From the NCBI RefSeq assembly GCF_039614715.1, contig NZ_CP154857.1, positions 2,852,001 through 2,916,000 on the forward strand: 64,000 nt of DNA. Reading direction: 5' to 3'. Of this stretch, positions 50,576-59,167 are shown one piece after another. Under the pieces are notes generated by a model. The model was not told the DNA's origin. It made no database searches and worked only from the letters and a program-made list of their open reading frames with translations. How positions within the stretch are numbered: the stretch's first letter is position 1; each line of letters begins with the position of its first letter. Source of the stretch: Microbacterium sp. AZCO. GTDB lineage: Bacteria; Actinomycetota; Actinomycetes; Actinomycetales; Microbacteriaceae. Both the position numbers and the translations under genes were made by a program.

Positions 50576-51019
50576 TCAGCGCGCGGCGCGATCCACGACG
50601 ACGGACGTCAGCGAACCGAGGAGCTCGGCGAACCTCAGCACCTCGCCCTCGTCGGCGGTGAGCACGGCCTCGTCGAAGTCGTCGTCGAACCGGGTGAGGG
50701 CCACCCACGGCTCTTGCCCGAGATCGATCGTCAACGAGATGCGGTTGACCCGGCGATCGCTCGGATCCACATCGCGGCGCACGGCGCCGCGGTCGACCAG
50801 CCGGTCGATGAGCGCCGTGATGCCGGCGGCCGTGATGCCGAGATGCTCTCGCAGCTGGGTCGGCCTTATGCCGGGATTGTCGGCGATGTGCAGGAGCGCG
50901 GTCGCGTCGCCTTCTCCGATGCCCAGTTCGCGGCGAGCGGCGCCGATGGCCGCAGATCGTGCCCGGCCGTACTCCATCAGCGCGTGGCGAAGGCCCGGCA
51001 TGTTGAGTGCATCGCTCAT
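50576..51019 (-). CDS. MarR family transcriptional regulator
   Basis: A 147-residue winged-helix protein with GEGDATALLHIADNPGIRPT, the recognition helix region LGITAAGITALIDRLVDRGA, and wing VDPSDRRVNRISLT. GAAGGGGA lies before the ATG. It is divergent from the DUF7882 gene, and the AT-rich stretch between them (51052-51120) is the likely operator, with TTCACT...AGTGAA arms. Confidence 0.88.
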   Translation of the reverse strand: MSDALNMPGLRHALMEYGRARSAAIGAARRELGIGEGDATALLHIADNPGIRPTQLREHLGITAAGITALIDRLVDRGAVRRDVDPSDRRVNRISLTIDLGQEPWVALTRFDDDFDEAVLTADEGEVLRFAELLGSLTSVVVDRAAR

Positions 51020-51051
51020 CACAGTCCCCTTCCGGAGCCTCGCTCAGGTTG

Positions 51052-51120
51052 AGTGTAGCGCGTCTTTTCACTCAGTTGATATTTCAGCTATCTATTTAAA
51101 TCAGTGAAGTTTTGCATTAT
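51052..51120. promoter_or_regulatory. AT-rich divergent promoter region with inverted arms
   Basis: This is the most AT-rich segment of the window. TTCACT (51067-51072) and AGTGAA (51103-51108) form an inverted repeat around it. A minus-strand TACACT -10-like box (51052-51057) serves the MarR gene. The other side faces the DUF7882 gene. MarR autoregulation is likely. Confidence 0.45.
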
Positions 51121-51185
51121 GCTCGAACAGCGGGAGTCGACGCATCGGGCGTCCCTCGTCCTCCCACACAGCGAAGGGAGTCCCC

Positions 51186-51530
51186 GTGGGCTACCTGTAT
51201 TACGGCGACAGCCGCGACGGCATCGAGGTGCCCGACCTGCTGCTCGCCCACCTGAAAGTCGTCATCACCACCAAGCTGCGCCGACGCGAGAGCTTCACCC
51301 TGACGTGGCGGCACGATCTCGGCGAATCGCACGGCCGGTCCGCCCTCTGGCTGCAGGAGGCCATTCCCCTGCGCTTCGTCTTCACCCGCTCGACTCCCGA
51401 CGAGCTGCAGCCGTCCGTGCTGCAGGAATTCACGCACATGGCCAACTCCACCGCAGGGCTCACGGTCGATCTCCGGGACTGGATGGAAGAGAAGGCTCCG
51501 GCAGAGGAGCTCGTTCCGACCGCCGCATGA
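51186..51530 (+). CDS. DUF7882 family protein
   Basis: A 114-residue protein starting at a GTG with GAAGGGAG 5 bases upstream. MGYLYYGDSRDGIEVPDLLL, then AHLKVVITTKLRRRESFTLTW (in parts), GRSALWLQEAIPLRFVF and MANSTAGL follow the pattern of a small family widespread in Microbacteriaceae (annotated as DUF7882). Its role is unknown. Its preservation here supports the taxonomic reading. Neighbours suggest possible control by the divergent MarR. Confidence 0.8.
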   Translation: MGYLYYGDSRDGIEVPDLLLAHLKVVITTKLRRRESFTLTWRHDLGESHGRSALWLQEAIPLRFVFTRSTPDELQPSVLQEFTHMANSTAGLTVDLRDWMEEKAPAEELVPTAA

Positions 51531-51627
51531 GCCTTGTCCCTCGGCCGGAGTGAACCCGGCGGCTCGCTGGCCCGTGTCATCTGCAGGGCCTAGAAGGCGG
51601 GCCACCGATCGGAAGCCGGTGAATCCA

Positions 51628-52032
51628 ATGGCCGAGACCAGCCATCGGGCGCTGTGGATCCTGCGGATCCTCAGCGCCCTCTTCCTTCTCACGACAGGCG
51701 GGATCCACCTTTATCTCGCATTCAATGGGGTCGGCGGCATCCTGGGGGTGATGTTCATCCTCAACGGCATCGCCGGCGTCGTGCTGGCGATCGCGATGGT
51801 CGCCCTCCGCGGCCGGCTGCTGCAGGTGGCCACTGTGCTGAGCCTGCTGTTCCTGATCGCGACGCTCGGCGCGCTGCTGCTCGCCCTCACTGTCGGCCTG
51901 TTCGGCATCCACGAGACGTGGGACTTCACGCTCGTGCCGCAGACAGTCGTGATCGAGGCGATCGGCATCGTCGTGCTGGCGGTGACGACCGCACTGATGC
52001 TGCGGAGGCAGCCCGCGCTCGCGGCCCGCTGA
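51628..52032 (+). CDS. Four-span hypothetical membrane protein
   Basis: A 134-residue protein with four predicted spans (for example LWILRILSALFLLTTGGIHL, VMFILNGIAGVVLAIAMVAL). HETWDFTLVPQTVVIEAIG precedes the last span and could hold the only polar loop. I do not recognise a named family. GTG three codons upstream is an alternative start. Convergent with the LLM gene, 3 bases apart. Confidence 0.65.
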   Translation: MAETSHRALWILRILSALFLLTTGGIHLYLAFNGVGGILGVMFILNGIAGVVLAIAMVALRGRLLQVATVLSLLFLIATLGALLLALTVGLFGIHETWDFTLVPQTVVIEAIGIVVLAVTTALMLRRQPALAAR

Positions 52033-52035
52033 TTC

Positions 52036-53001
52036 TCAGCGGGTCGGCAGCGCGCAGGAGAGCGACTGCAGCGCCTGGAGCGCATCGGCGCCCGTCGGGA
52101 TCATGACGGATGAGGTGACCCCGGCGGCGAACAGCTCGTCGGTGCGCGCCCGCACCGTCTCCGCGGTGCCGGCGAGGGCGAGCCGCGCGACCCATGCGTC
52201 CGGCATACGCTCGACGAATTCGTGTCGGCTGCCGCACGACGCGCGCAGCGCGGCGAACTCGCCCGCGAAGTCGAGGGGCTCGATGTGCGGGGCCCAGTCG
52301 GGCTCGCCGATCCATTCCAGTCCCGCCCGCACGGCGGCGAGCGCCGTCGCGTCGTCATCGGCCACGACCGCGACGTTGTACGCCACGAGTCGGTGCGCCC
52401 GGTCGGCGGCGGCGATGCGGTCGAGCGCGGCACGGGCGTACTCGGGCGTCGTCGGCTCGGCGAGGATCGTGCCGTCGGCGACGCGCCCCGACGCCGCGAG
52501 CGACCGCGGGCCGCGGACGCCCAGCAGCAGGTCGGGCACGACCTCCGGAAGCGCCGACGGGTCGAGCTCGAGTCCGCCCAGCACGACGGGGCCGTCGCTG
52601 TGGACCGTCTCGCCGCGCAGCAGTCCGCGCAGTGCCGTGACGTACGACTGCAGGTAGGCGAGGGGGCGCTCCGGCCACGCGCCGACCTGCTTCAGGAAGC
52701 CCGGCATGCCGTGGCCGATTCCGGCATCCACTCGTCCCGGAAAGAGCTGCGCGAGCGTCGCGATCTCCATCGCGGCGAAGGCGACGTTGCGGACGGCGGC
52801 GGGAAGGATGCCGATGCCGACGCGGATGCGCTCCGTCGCGGCGAGCACGACGCCCGCCTGCGCGATCCCGCCGCGGAACTGCAGGTCCTCCACCACCCAG
52901 AGCTCGTCGAATCCGAGTCGCTCCGCGCTCCGGGCGAACTCGACGACCCGCGCGGCGGGGAGATCGCGGGGAAGCATGACCCCGTGGGCGGGCGTCGACA
53001 T
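52036..53001 (-). CDS. LLM-class (possibly F420-dependent) oxidoreductase
   Basis: The 321-residue protein is a luciferase-like TIM barrel with FDELWVVEDLQFRGGIAQAG, RIRVGIGILPAAVRNV, FPGRVDAGIGHGMPGFL and PDLLLGVRGPRSLAASGRVADG, given in parts. The last loop fits F420-type members better than SsuD-type ones, but the cofactor cannot be settled. The ATG is supported by AAGGAG 6 bases upstream. It is isolated from the other LLM genes. Confidence 0.85.
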   Translation of the reverse strand: MSTPAHGVMLPRDLPAARVVEFARSAERLGFDELWVVEDLQFRGGIAQAGVVLAATERIRVGIGILPAAVRNVAFAAMEIATLAQLFPGRVDAGIGHGMPGFLKQVGAWPERPLAYLQSYVTALRGLLRGETVHSDGPVVLGGLELDPSALPEVVPDLLLGVRGPRSLAASGRVADGTILAEPTTPEYARAALDRIAAADRAHRLVAYNVAVVADDDATALAAVRAGLEWIGEPDWAPHIEPLDFAGEFAALRASCGSRHEFVERMPDAWVARLALAGTAETVRARTDELFAAGVTSSVMIPTGADALQALQSLSCALPTR

Positions 53002-53064
53002 GGTGGGCTCCTTCGAGGCGGCGCGGCGTGCGCCGTGGCGGACACGACCCACGCTATCGGGCGG

Positions 53065-54597
53065 TCAGTGGCCGAACGCGTCCTGGAGCGGGGGCGTGCA
53101 CTCGTCCGGGAAGGCGTTGAGGTTCGCCACTCGGCTCACTCGTGTGAAGGCGGTCTCCCAAGGTCCGGCCTCGACAGCGGGAGAAAGCAGCAGCGTGCCG
53201 TTGAAATCCGTCCAGTGGAGGGCGAAGTCCATGCCGGGCTTGTCGAGGACCCAGTTCGGGGCGATGCCGCCGCCGTCCTCCATCGTCTCGCGCACGAGGT
53301 GCTCGTTCATTCGCCACGCACCGTATTTCCACGTGCACGAGGCGTCGTTCTGCTGCGTGATGGCGAAGCGACCGTCCTTGACGACGAGTGTGTAGTGCCC
53401 CCAGTCCTCGTCCGCGATGTTGTACTCGGGGTAGCCCTGGGCGAGACGGTCGGCACGGGTGACGTCTGCGATGTACGTGCCGTCGAGCCGGTCGGAGGTC
53501 TTCGTGGGCCAGTTCGCCGGTGTCGGGATGCAATGCAGCGGCGTCTCCGGGGGCGTGGTCGGGCGCAGCTCAGCGATGCGCGCGAACACCTTGGCGCCGA
53601 CGTCGGTCGCGGCGATCTCGTCGATGAGCGGGCGGACTTCGGCACGAAGCCCGTCAATGGCGGCCTTGCCGGCGAGCGGGAACGTCATGCCGACTCCGCA
53701 CGACCACGCCGTTCCCACCCGGTCGTCCTCGGCGTGGCCGCCCACGATGGAGCGCGCGGAGGAGCGCGTCACATCGCTCAGGGTTCGGCGCTCTCCCTGG
53801 TTGAGTGCGGCCAGTGCCGCGGTGTTGCCGATGATGACGACAGGGCGCGGCCAGAACGTGACATCTGCCGTGACGGAGCGGCCCGCCTTGTGGAAGTCGT
53901 TGTCGGGGATCGCCATCACCGGGAGGAGCGAGCCGTGGATGTTGTCGAACCGCGCGCCGTTCTTCTCCCATTCGACGAACTTCGTGCCCAGCAGCGCGAA
54001 CGTGCGGTCGACGATCTGCCCGCGACTCGTGGAGATCGGCGCCCCCGCGAAGTCGGATGCAGACAGCAGCGGCCCGCTCGTGCCGAACGGGTGAGCGAGT
54101 GAGCCGGGAAGGATCCCGATCGCCTCGACGCCAAGCTTCGGCACGTCTTGGAGCAGCGCGGACGTGATGTCGTCGTCCTCCAGAAGCTTCGCCTCCATCG
54201 CCAGCGAGTCGACGACGAAGGGAGCGAGCAGCGGATCGAGTGATGCGACCGCGAGGTCGCCGAGGCTTGCCGCGGGCACCGCAGCGAGCGCAACCTTGCC
54301 GCTCTTCACAGCCTCGATCAGATACTTCGCCTCCCACCCGAAGGCGCTGTCCGTCTCGCTCCAGTCCATGGGGTCGAGCTGCAGCCGCCCGCCAGAGGCC
54401 TCGAAGAGCTGGTCCGCATACTCGTGGACCTCCCACCCCGCGCCGGCGATGCGAAGAGTCGTGGGAGCAGGTGAAGGGGTGCCGCCGGCGCGATCGGCCG
54501 CGGTGGCGTCGACGGTGCAGGCTGCACAGCCCGCGATGATGAGGCCCGCCATCGCTGCCGCTGCAGCGAATCGCGTGCCGTGGTGAGCAGGGGACAT
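53065..54597 (-). CDS. Orphan DctP-like solute-binding lipoprotein with extra C-terminal domain
   Basis: The 510-residue protein has a signal peptide ending at a cysteine (LIIAGC or next CAAC, near residues 21-27) and Thr/Pro-rich spacer. Residues about 45-360 resemble TRAP-type DctP binders (YADQLFEASGGRLQLDPM, LIEAVKSGKVALAAVPA). Residues about 375-510 form a separate beta-rich domain (LDGTYIADVTRADRL, YTLVVKDGRFAITQQ) like a lipocalin-type fold. No TRAP membrane subunits are encoded nearby. It lies 128 bases downstream of the four-gene signalling operon on the same strand, so it may present a ligand to those kinases (inference). Confidence 0.72.
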   Translation of the reverse strand: MSPAHHGTRFAAAAAMAGLIIAGCAACTVDATAADRAGGTPSPAPTTLRIAGAGWEVHEYADQLFEASGGRLQLDPMDWSETDSAFGWEAKYLIEAVKSGKVALAAVPAASLGDLAVASLDPLLAPFVVDSLAMEAKLLEDDDITSALLQDVPKLGVEAIGILPGSLAHPFGTSGPLLSASDFAGAPISTSRGQIVDRTFALLGTKFVEWEKNGARFDNIHGSLLPVMAIPDNDFHKAGRSVTADVTFWPRPVVIIGNTAALAALNQGERRTLSDVTRSSARSIVGGHAEDDRVGTAWSCGVGMTFPLAGKAAIDGLRAEVRPLIDEIAATDVGAKVFARIAELRPTTPPETPLHCIPTPANWPTKTSDRLDGTYIADVTRADRLAQGYPEYNIADEDWGHYTLVVKDGRFAITQQNDASCTWKYGAWRMNEHLVRETMEDGGGIAPNWVLDKPGMDFALHWTDFNGTLLLSPAVEAGPWETAFTRVSRVANLNAFPDECTPPLQDAFGH

Positions 54598-54725
54598 GGG
54601 GAACCTCCGAGAAGATGCCGGTCGCCGGGTGCGAATCCGGATCGATCCCCACGGTACGAAGGGGCCGGGCATGCCGGCATCGGGCCGAGCCCTCGACTCG
54701 TCGACCCTCACCTGCGGGCCAGCCC

Positions 54726-55370
54726 TCATCGGTCGGCCCTCAGGTGAACGAGGGCGGCGAGCACGCGGCGGTGGTCGTCGGGCGAATCCTCCAGCCCGAG
54801 CTTGGTGAAGACGTGGGTCACATGAGCTTCGACGGTCTTCGGGCTCAGGAACAGGCGCGCGCCGATCGCGGCGTTGGACCTGCCCTCGGCGATGAGCGCC
54901 AGCACCTCGCGCTCTCGGGCGCTGAGGGGAAGAGGCTCCTGGGCGGGGCGGTTCATCAGTTGCGCGACGATGGTCGGGTCGACGACGCACTCGCCCGCGC
55001 CGAGGCGGCGCACGGCGTCGGCGAGCAGGGCGACATCCGACACCCGGTCCTTCAGGAGGTACCCCGCCCCGCCGGGGAAGGAGCGCAGCAGCTCGACCGC
55101 GTATCGCGAGTCGACGTAGTGCGACAGCACCAGCACCCCCGTCCGCGGGTGCATCGCGCGGATCCGCCGGGCGGCGATCAACCCTTCGTCGGTGAAGGTG
55201 GGAGGCATCCGGATGTCGACGATCGCGACATCCGGATCGTGCTCGTCGGTGAGCCTCTCGAGCGAGAGCCGATCGCCCGCGGTGCCGAGCACGTCGAATC
55301 CGGCATCGCCGAGAAGGCGTGCCATGCCCTCTCGCAGCAGCACCTCGTCATCGGCGATCACGACCCGCAC
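54726..55370 (-). CDS. NarL/LuxR-family response regulator
   Basis: The 214-residue protein has an N-terminal receiver (IADDE, phospho-acceptor D52 in IVDIRMP, Lys in YLLKDR) and a C-terminal LuxR-type HTH (LSAREREVLALIAEGRSNAA, then LFLSPKTVEAHVTHVFTKLG in sequence). It is the DNA-binding output of the operon. Its start lies 13 bases inside the kinase gene upstream, so it is translationally coupled to it. Confidence 0.94.
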   Translation of the reverse strand: MRVVIADDEVLLREGMARLLGDAGFDVLGTAGDRLSLERLTDEHDPDVAIVDIRMPPTFTDEGLIAARRIRAMHPRTGVLVLSHYVDSRYAVELLRSFPGGAGYLLKDRVSDVALLADAVRRLGAGECVVDPTIVAQLMNRPAQEPLPLSAREREVLALIAEGRSNAAIGARLFLSPKTVEAHVTHVFTKLGLEDSPDDHRRVLAALVHLRADR

Positions 55371-57127
55371 GGCAGCACCGCCTGCACGGTCAGCACGCCG
55401 AGGTCATCCTCGATGCGCATGTCTCCGCCCACCGCGCCCACGCGGTCGATGAGACCCGCGACCTCGTCCGCGAAGGCATCCGGAGCGTTCCCGGAGCCGC
55501 GGGCTCCGCTCACCGAGATGCGGAGGGCTCCGACGTCGTCGGCGACGTCGACGACCGCTGCCTGCATCCCGCCGCTTCGGAGCGTCTCGGCGATCACGAG
55601 GTAGGCGGTGGTCTCGACCGAATCGGGCCATCTTCCGTCCGGGACGGAGTGCAGGCGGATCGGGATCGTCGCAGCTTCCCGCAGCTGACCCAGCGCCGCA
55701 CCGAGGCCCTCCTCCGCGAGTGCGGCGGGAAAGATGCCGTGAGCGAGCGTTCGAAGTTCTTCCAGCGCCGCGTCGACATCGCCGATCGCCTCGTCGAGCC
55801 GGGGATGCGGATGCTGGGCCGCGGCGAGCCGAAGCACGAGGAGCAGCGCGACCATCTGCTGCTGAGCGCCGTCGTGCAGGTCTCGCTCGAGTCGTCGGCG
55901 CTCCCGATCGAAGGACTCGACGAGGAGGGCGCGCGACTCCCGGAGGTCGGCGACGCGCAGCGCGAGCTCGGCCTGGAGCCGCTCGTGCTCGAGGGCGAGG
56001 CCCGCGGCACGGGTCACCGCGTCGCGGAAGTCGAGGTCGTCGAGGAGCCCCGGCCGATGCGCCAGCACCGCGAGTTCTGCGCCGTCGCGGCCGACGGCGG
56101 GCGTGACACGCCGCATGCCGTCACCCGTGAGCCGAGGGTCCGACGTCGCGCGGCCCGCGGCATCCACCATCCGATCCCCCACCGGGAAGAGGAGTTCGAG
56201 CGAGTCGTCCCGGGTGATGGCGGCAAGTTCACGGCGGAGGGCGCCCGGGTCGGCGGCGGTCGCGAGATCGGCCGCGAGCTGCGCCGAGCGCCGCCGCGCG
56301 GTCGCGATGCGCACGATCTCCCACGAGACCGCGATCGCCAGCGCGACGAGCCCCGCCGACACGATGGTCGTGGCGGTCTGAGCGAAGGCGATGCCGGGAA
56401 TTCCGGCGAAGACCGCTGCCGCACTGCCCAGTGCGGCGGCCGTGAGAGCGACGACCGACGCGGCCGCCACCGGTGCGATCAGGATGCGCTGGGCAGGGCT
56501 CGCGGCATGCAGTCGCGCGATCGCCATCCAGATGAAGAGCGCACATGCGAGGATGCCGAGCAGCTGGGCGCCACGAGCCACAGAGCCGGCGACGGCGGCG
56601 TCCCCGACGATCAGCAGCAGATTGCGCGGACAGGCATCGCACCCGGAACGGGAGGGGTCGAATGCCGTGGCGTAGACGAAGGCGGGCGCGAGGGTCGCGA
56701 AGAATCCGACCGCGATGGATGCTCGTTCTCGACGCCGCCCGGGGCGCGCACCCGGAAAGGCGAGGGCGAGCCAGCCCACGAGCGGGATCCAGGCCGCGCC
56801 GAGCAGCAGGCCGGCGGTGAAGACGAGCCCACCCGGTGCGGCCGGATTGAGCCACTCGGCGATCGCCCACGAGCAGCCGCTGGCTAGCACGATGAGCGCA
56901 AAGGGCCGCCGGCGGATGAGCGCGATGATTCCCGCCACAAGCAGGGCGACATCGGCGGCGAGATCCAGCGCCACGCCGGTGCTGCCGTGTCCGCGGGCGA
57001 AGGCTGCGCCGTCGCGGACGACGAGCACGGCCACCCCGCACGCGGCGACGGCGGCGATGGCGGCGGCGACATGCAGGGCTCGGATGCGCCCCTCCCTCGG
57101 GCCAAGCCCGGCGGTGGGCGCGGTCAT
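55358..57127 (-). CDS. HisKA_3-type histidine kinase with intact phospho-acceptor but degenerate ATPase domain
   Basis: The 589-residue protein has six to eight membrane spans (about 17-275), a small GAF-like linker (310-375) and a coiled helix. The DHp motif RRRLERDLHDGAQQQM has the acceptor His (H418). The C-terminal domain keeps the overall length of an HATPase_c, but the N-box (normally N-x-x-K/R-H) reads ETLRSGGMQA (514-523), and neither a D-x-G-x-G box nor a GxGL box is recognisable. It probably cannot bind ATP itself. Its start overlaps the stop of the other kinase by 4 bases. Confidence 0.85.
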   Translation of the reverse strand: MTAPTAGLGPREGRIRALHVAAAIAAVAACGVAVLVVRDGAAFARGHGSTGVALDLAADVALLVAGIIALIRRRPFALIVLASGCSWAIAEWLNPAAPGGLVFTAGLLLGAAWIPLVGWLALAFPGARPGRRRERASIAVGFFATLAPAFVYATAFDPSRSGCDACPRNLLLIVGDAAVAGSVARGAQLLGILACALFIWMAIARLHAASPAQRILIAPVAAASVVALTAAALGSAAAVFAGIPGIAFAQTATTIVSAGLVALAIAVSWEIVRIATARRRSAQLAADLATAADPGALRRELAAITRDDSLELLFPVGDRMVDAAGRATSDPRLTGDGMRRVTPAVGRDGAELAVLAHRPGLLDDLDFRDAVTRAAGLALEHERLQAELALRVADLRESRALLVESFDRERRRLERDLHDGAQQQMVALLLVLRLAAAQHPHPRLDEAIGDVDAALEELRTLAHGIFPAALAEEGLGAALGQLREAATIPIRLHSVPDGRWPDSVETTAYLVIAETLRSGGMQAAVVDVADDVGALRISVSGARGSGNAPDAFADEVAGLIDRVGAVGGDMRIEDDLGVLTVQAVLPCGS

Positions 57128-58680
57128 GATGCGCCCACCTCGACGGGCAGCGCGGCGGGCACGCGAGCCTGGATGATGGTCCCGCCCCCGGTTGGGCTCT
57201 CCACCTCGAGCGCGCCGCCCAGCGCCTCGGCCCGGTCGCGGATGCCGCGCAGCCCGGTGCCGGCATCCATCGACGCTCCCCCGCGGCCGTCGTCCTCCAC
57301 CGTGACGCGCACCGTCCCGTCGGAGTCGCTGTCGACCGACACCGTCACCCGCGAGGGATCGGCGTGCTTCGCCGCATTGGTGAGCGCCTCCGCGCAGATG
57401 TACCAGACGGCGGCCCGCACATCCGGATCGAGCCGTGCGACGTCGGCGTGCACGCGGACGTCGGCGGGGAGTCCTTCGGCGAGGGTCCGCAGCGAGGCCA
57501 CGAGATCGTCGTCCGCGAAGGCTGCGGGATGCAGTCCTCGAGCGAAACGGGTCAGCACGGCCTGCGCCCGCTGAACGGCGAGGAGTGCGGTGTCGTCGAT
57601 CCCCGCGAGGAGGTCTGCGACATGGGTGAGGCGGCGCGCCGGTCCTGCCTCCAGTGCGGCCGCGAAACCGCGCAGCGCGGCATCCTCCGCCTCCAGCAGA
57701 CGATCTCGGGAGTCCTCCACCTCGGCGACGCGCGCGCGCACATCGGCGTGCAGCTGGACGTTTCGCAGCGCGAGCGACAGGGCGGCCGCGATCTGCGGGA
57801 GGAGCGCGGGGTCGACGTGGACGGCTCGGTCGTGCAGCAGCACGGCGAGCCGCCGGCCGTCGTCATCGATCGGCGTGATCACCCTGCTGCGTGTGGGCTC
57901 GTGCCATCGCACCTCGAGACCCGCCTCGTCGACGTACCGACCGTCGGCGAGCCGGTAGCCGAGCCAGAGGTCGGGGTCGCCGATGACGCGCGCGAGCCGA
58001 TCGCGAAGTGACCCCGCATCCGTCACCCCGCGAAGGTCGATGACCACATCGGCGAGCGCCGAAGCCGACGATCGCACCAGAGTCACGTCGATGAGGAGCA
58101 GCACCGCGACCGACGTGGTGCCGACGAGGTACACCGCGAGGGCGACGTCGCGCGAGGCGTCCCCGGTGCGCAGCGCGAGCGGGGCGATCCACGTGACGGT
58201 CAGCACGATCGCGGCCGCCAGTGCGGTCGTGGCGGCGGGCCGCGCTGCGCGGGGGACGCCTCTCAGTCGCAGCGCCGCCGCGGTGCAGACGGCCAGCGCG
58301 GAAGCGGCGAGAAGGGCGGCCTGCGGCAGAAGCGCCGCTGCCGTCCCGGCCACGGCGGCGAAGACGACGACCGCGACCCGCCACCCAGAGCGCAGCCGGG
58401 CGGCTGGATACGCCAGCACGAGCCACGCCAGTGCGCCCTGATGCACCCACTGCAGAGGCGCCGAGAGGCCCGCGAACCAGAGCACCGTGGCGACCGACGC
58501 CGGTATCGCGACCGGGCGATATCCGGGCGTCACCGCGGCGGCGATGGCGAGGATCGCGAGCGCGGTCCCCGGCACGGCATCGACGGCCGTACTCCACACC
58601 TCGCCCGAGGTGGTGAGCCACCAGACGGCGACGACCGCGCCGATCGCCGCCGCCACGTAGGCGATCGCCGCGCGTGTCAC
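57124..58680 (-). CDS. HisKA_3-like kinase with intact ATPase but no phospho-acceptor histidine
   Basis: The 518-residue protein is a paralogue of its downstream neighbour, with six or more spans (about 5-205), the same linker type (about 215-300) and helix. The segment aligning to LHDGAQQ reads LEAGPARR, with E344 where the His should be. The ATPase domain is canonical: EALTNAAKHA (N435, H439), VEDDGRGG (D463-G468) and TGLRGIRDRAEALGG. It could phosphorylate the partner kinase in trans. It overlaps the receiver gene upstream and the other kinase gene downstream by 4 bases each. Confidence 0.85.
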   Translation of the reverse strand: MTRAAIAYVAAAIGAVVAVWWLTTSGEVWSTAVDAVPGTALAILAIAAAVTPGYRPVAIPASVATVLWFAGLSAPLQWVHQGALAWLVLAYPAARLRSGWRVAVVVFAAVAGTAAALLPQAALLAASALAVCTAAALRLRGVPRAARPAATTALAAAIVLTVTWIAPLALRTGDASRDVALAVYLVGTTSVAVLLLIDVTLVRSSASALADVVIDLRGVTDAGSLRDRLARVIGDPDLWLGYRLADGRYVDEAGLEVRWHEPTRSRVITPIDDDGRRLAVLLHDRAVHVDPALLPQIAAALSLALRNVQLHADVRARVAEVEDSRDRLLEAEDAALRGFAAALEAGPARRLTHVADLLAGIDDTALLAVQRAQAVLTRFARGLHPAAFADDDLVASLRTLAEGLPADVRVHADVARLDPDVRAAVWYICAEALTNAAKHADPSRVTVSVDSDSDGTVRVTVEDDGRGGASMDAGTGLRGIRDRAEALGGALEVESPTGGGTIIQARVPAALPVEVGAS

Positions 58681-59048
58681 GACGGCACCGGTCGGTCATC
58701 GAGGATGCGGGACACCGCGGCCGCCGACAGCTCGTGCTTCGGGACGAACCCCCGCGCGGGCGCGGCAGCGAGCCGCCGGCCGAAGCCCGCCGCGCTCCGC
58801 GTGGACGTCAGCACCACGGCCGGTCCGCGCCCGCCGAGCGACAGCCGCCGCGCGACGGCGAAGCCGTCCTCGCCCGGCAGCATCACGTCGAGGAGCACGA
58901 TGTCGGGGTGGACGCGTGCGCACTCGGCCACGGCGGCCACCCCGTCGGCGGCTTCTCCCACGACGGAGAATCCGCCGAGCTCGAGCATGGCGCGGGCCGC
59001 CGCACGAAAGTCCGCGTGGTCGTCGACGATCAGCACTGTGCGTGCCAT
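58677..59048 (-). CDS. Stand-alone receiver domain protein
   Basis: The 123-residue protein is only a receiver: IVDDH acidic pocket, phospho-acceptor D54 in VLLDVMLPGEDGF, Thr/Ser switch in VVLTSTRSA and Lys in FVPKHE. There is no output domain. It is first in the four-gene operon, ahead of the ATP-binding kinase with a 4-base overlap. It could be a phosphate sink, a phosphorelay step or an allosteric brake. Confidence 0.92.
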   Translation of the reverse strand: MARTVLIVDDHADFRAAARAMLELGGFSVVGEAADGVAAVAECARVHPDIVLLDVMLPGEDGFAVARRLSLGGRGPAVVLTSTRSAAGFGRRLAAAPARGFVPKHELSAAAVSRILDDRPVPS

Positions 59049-59076
59049 GGGCTGATGGTGGCACATACGGGGCTCC

Positions 59077-59104
59077 GGGGCATCAGGGGTGACCCTGATG
59101 CCCC
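59077..59104 (-). terminator. Hairpin between amidohydrolase and signalling operon
   Basis: A perfect 12-bp stem (GGGGCATCAGGG with CCCTGATGCCCC) with a GTGA loop. A second hairpin (CCCGCCT/AGGCGGG) lies at 59107-59128. Together they end the permease/amidohydrolase transcript 40-90 bases past its stop. Confidence 0.75.
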
Positions 59105-59167
59105 TTCCCGCCTCGGAGCCCAGGCGGGGCGGATCTCACCGGAGATGCGCCCCCGCAGGTGGGAGCC

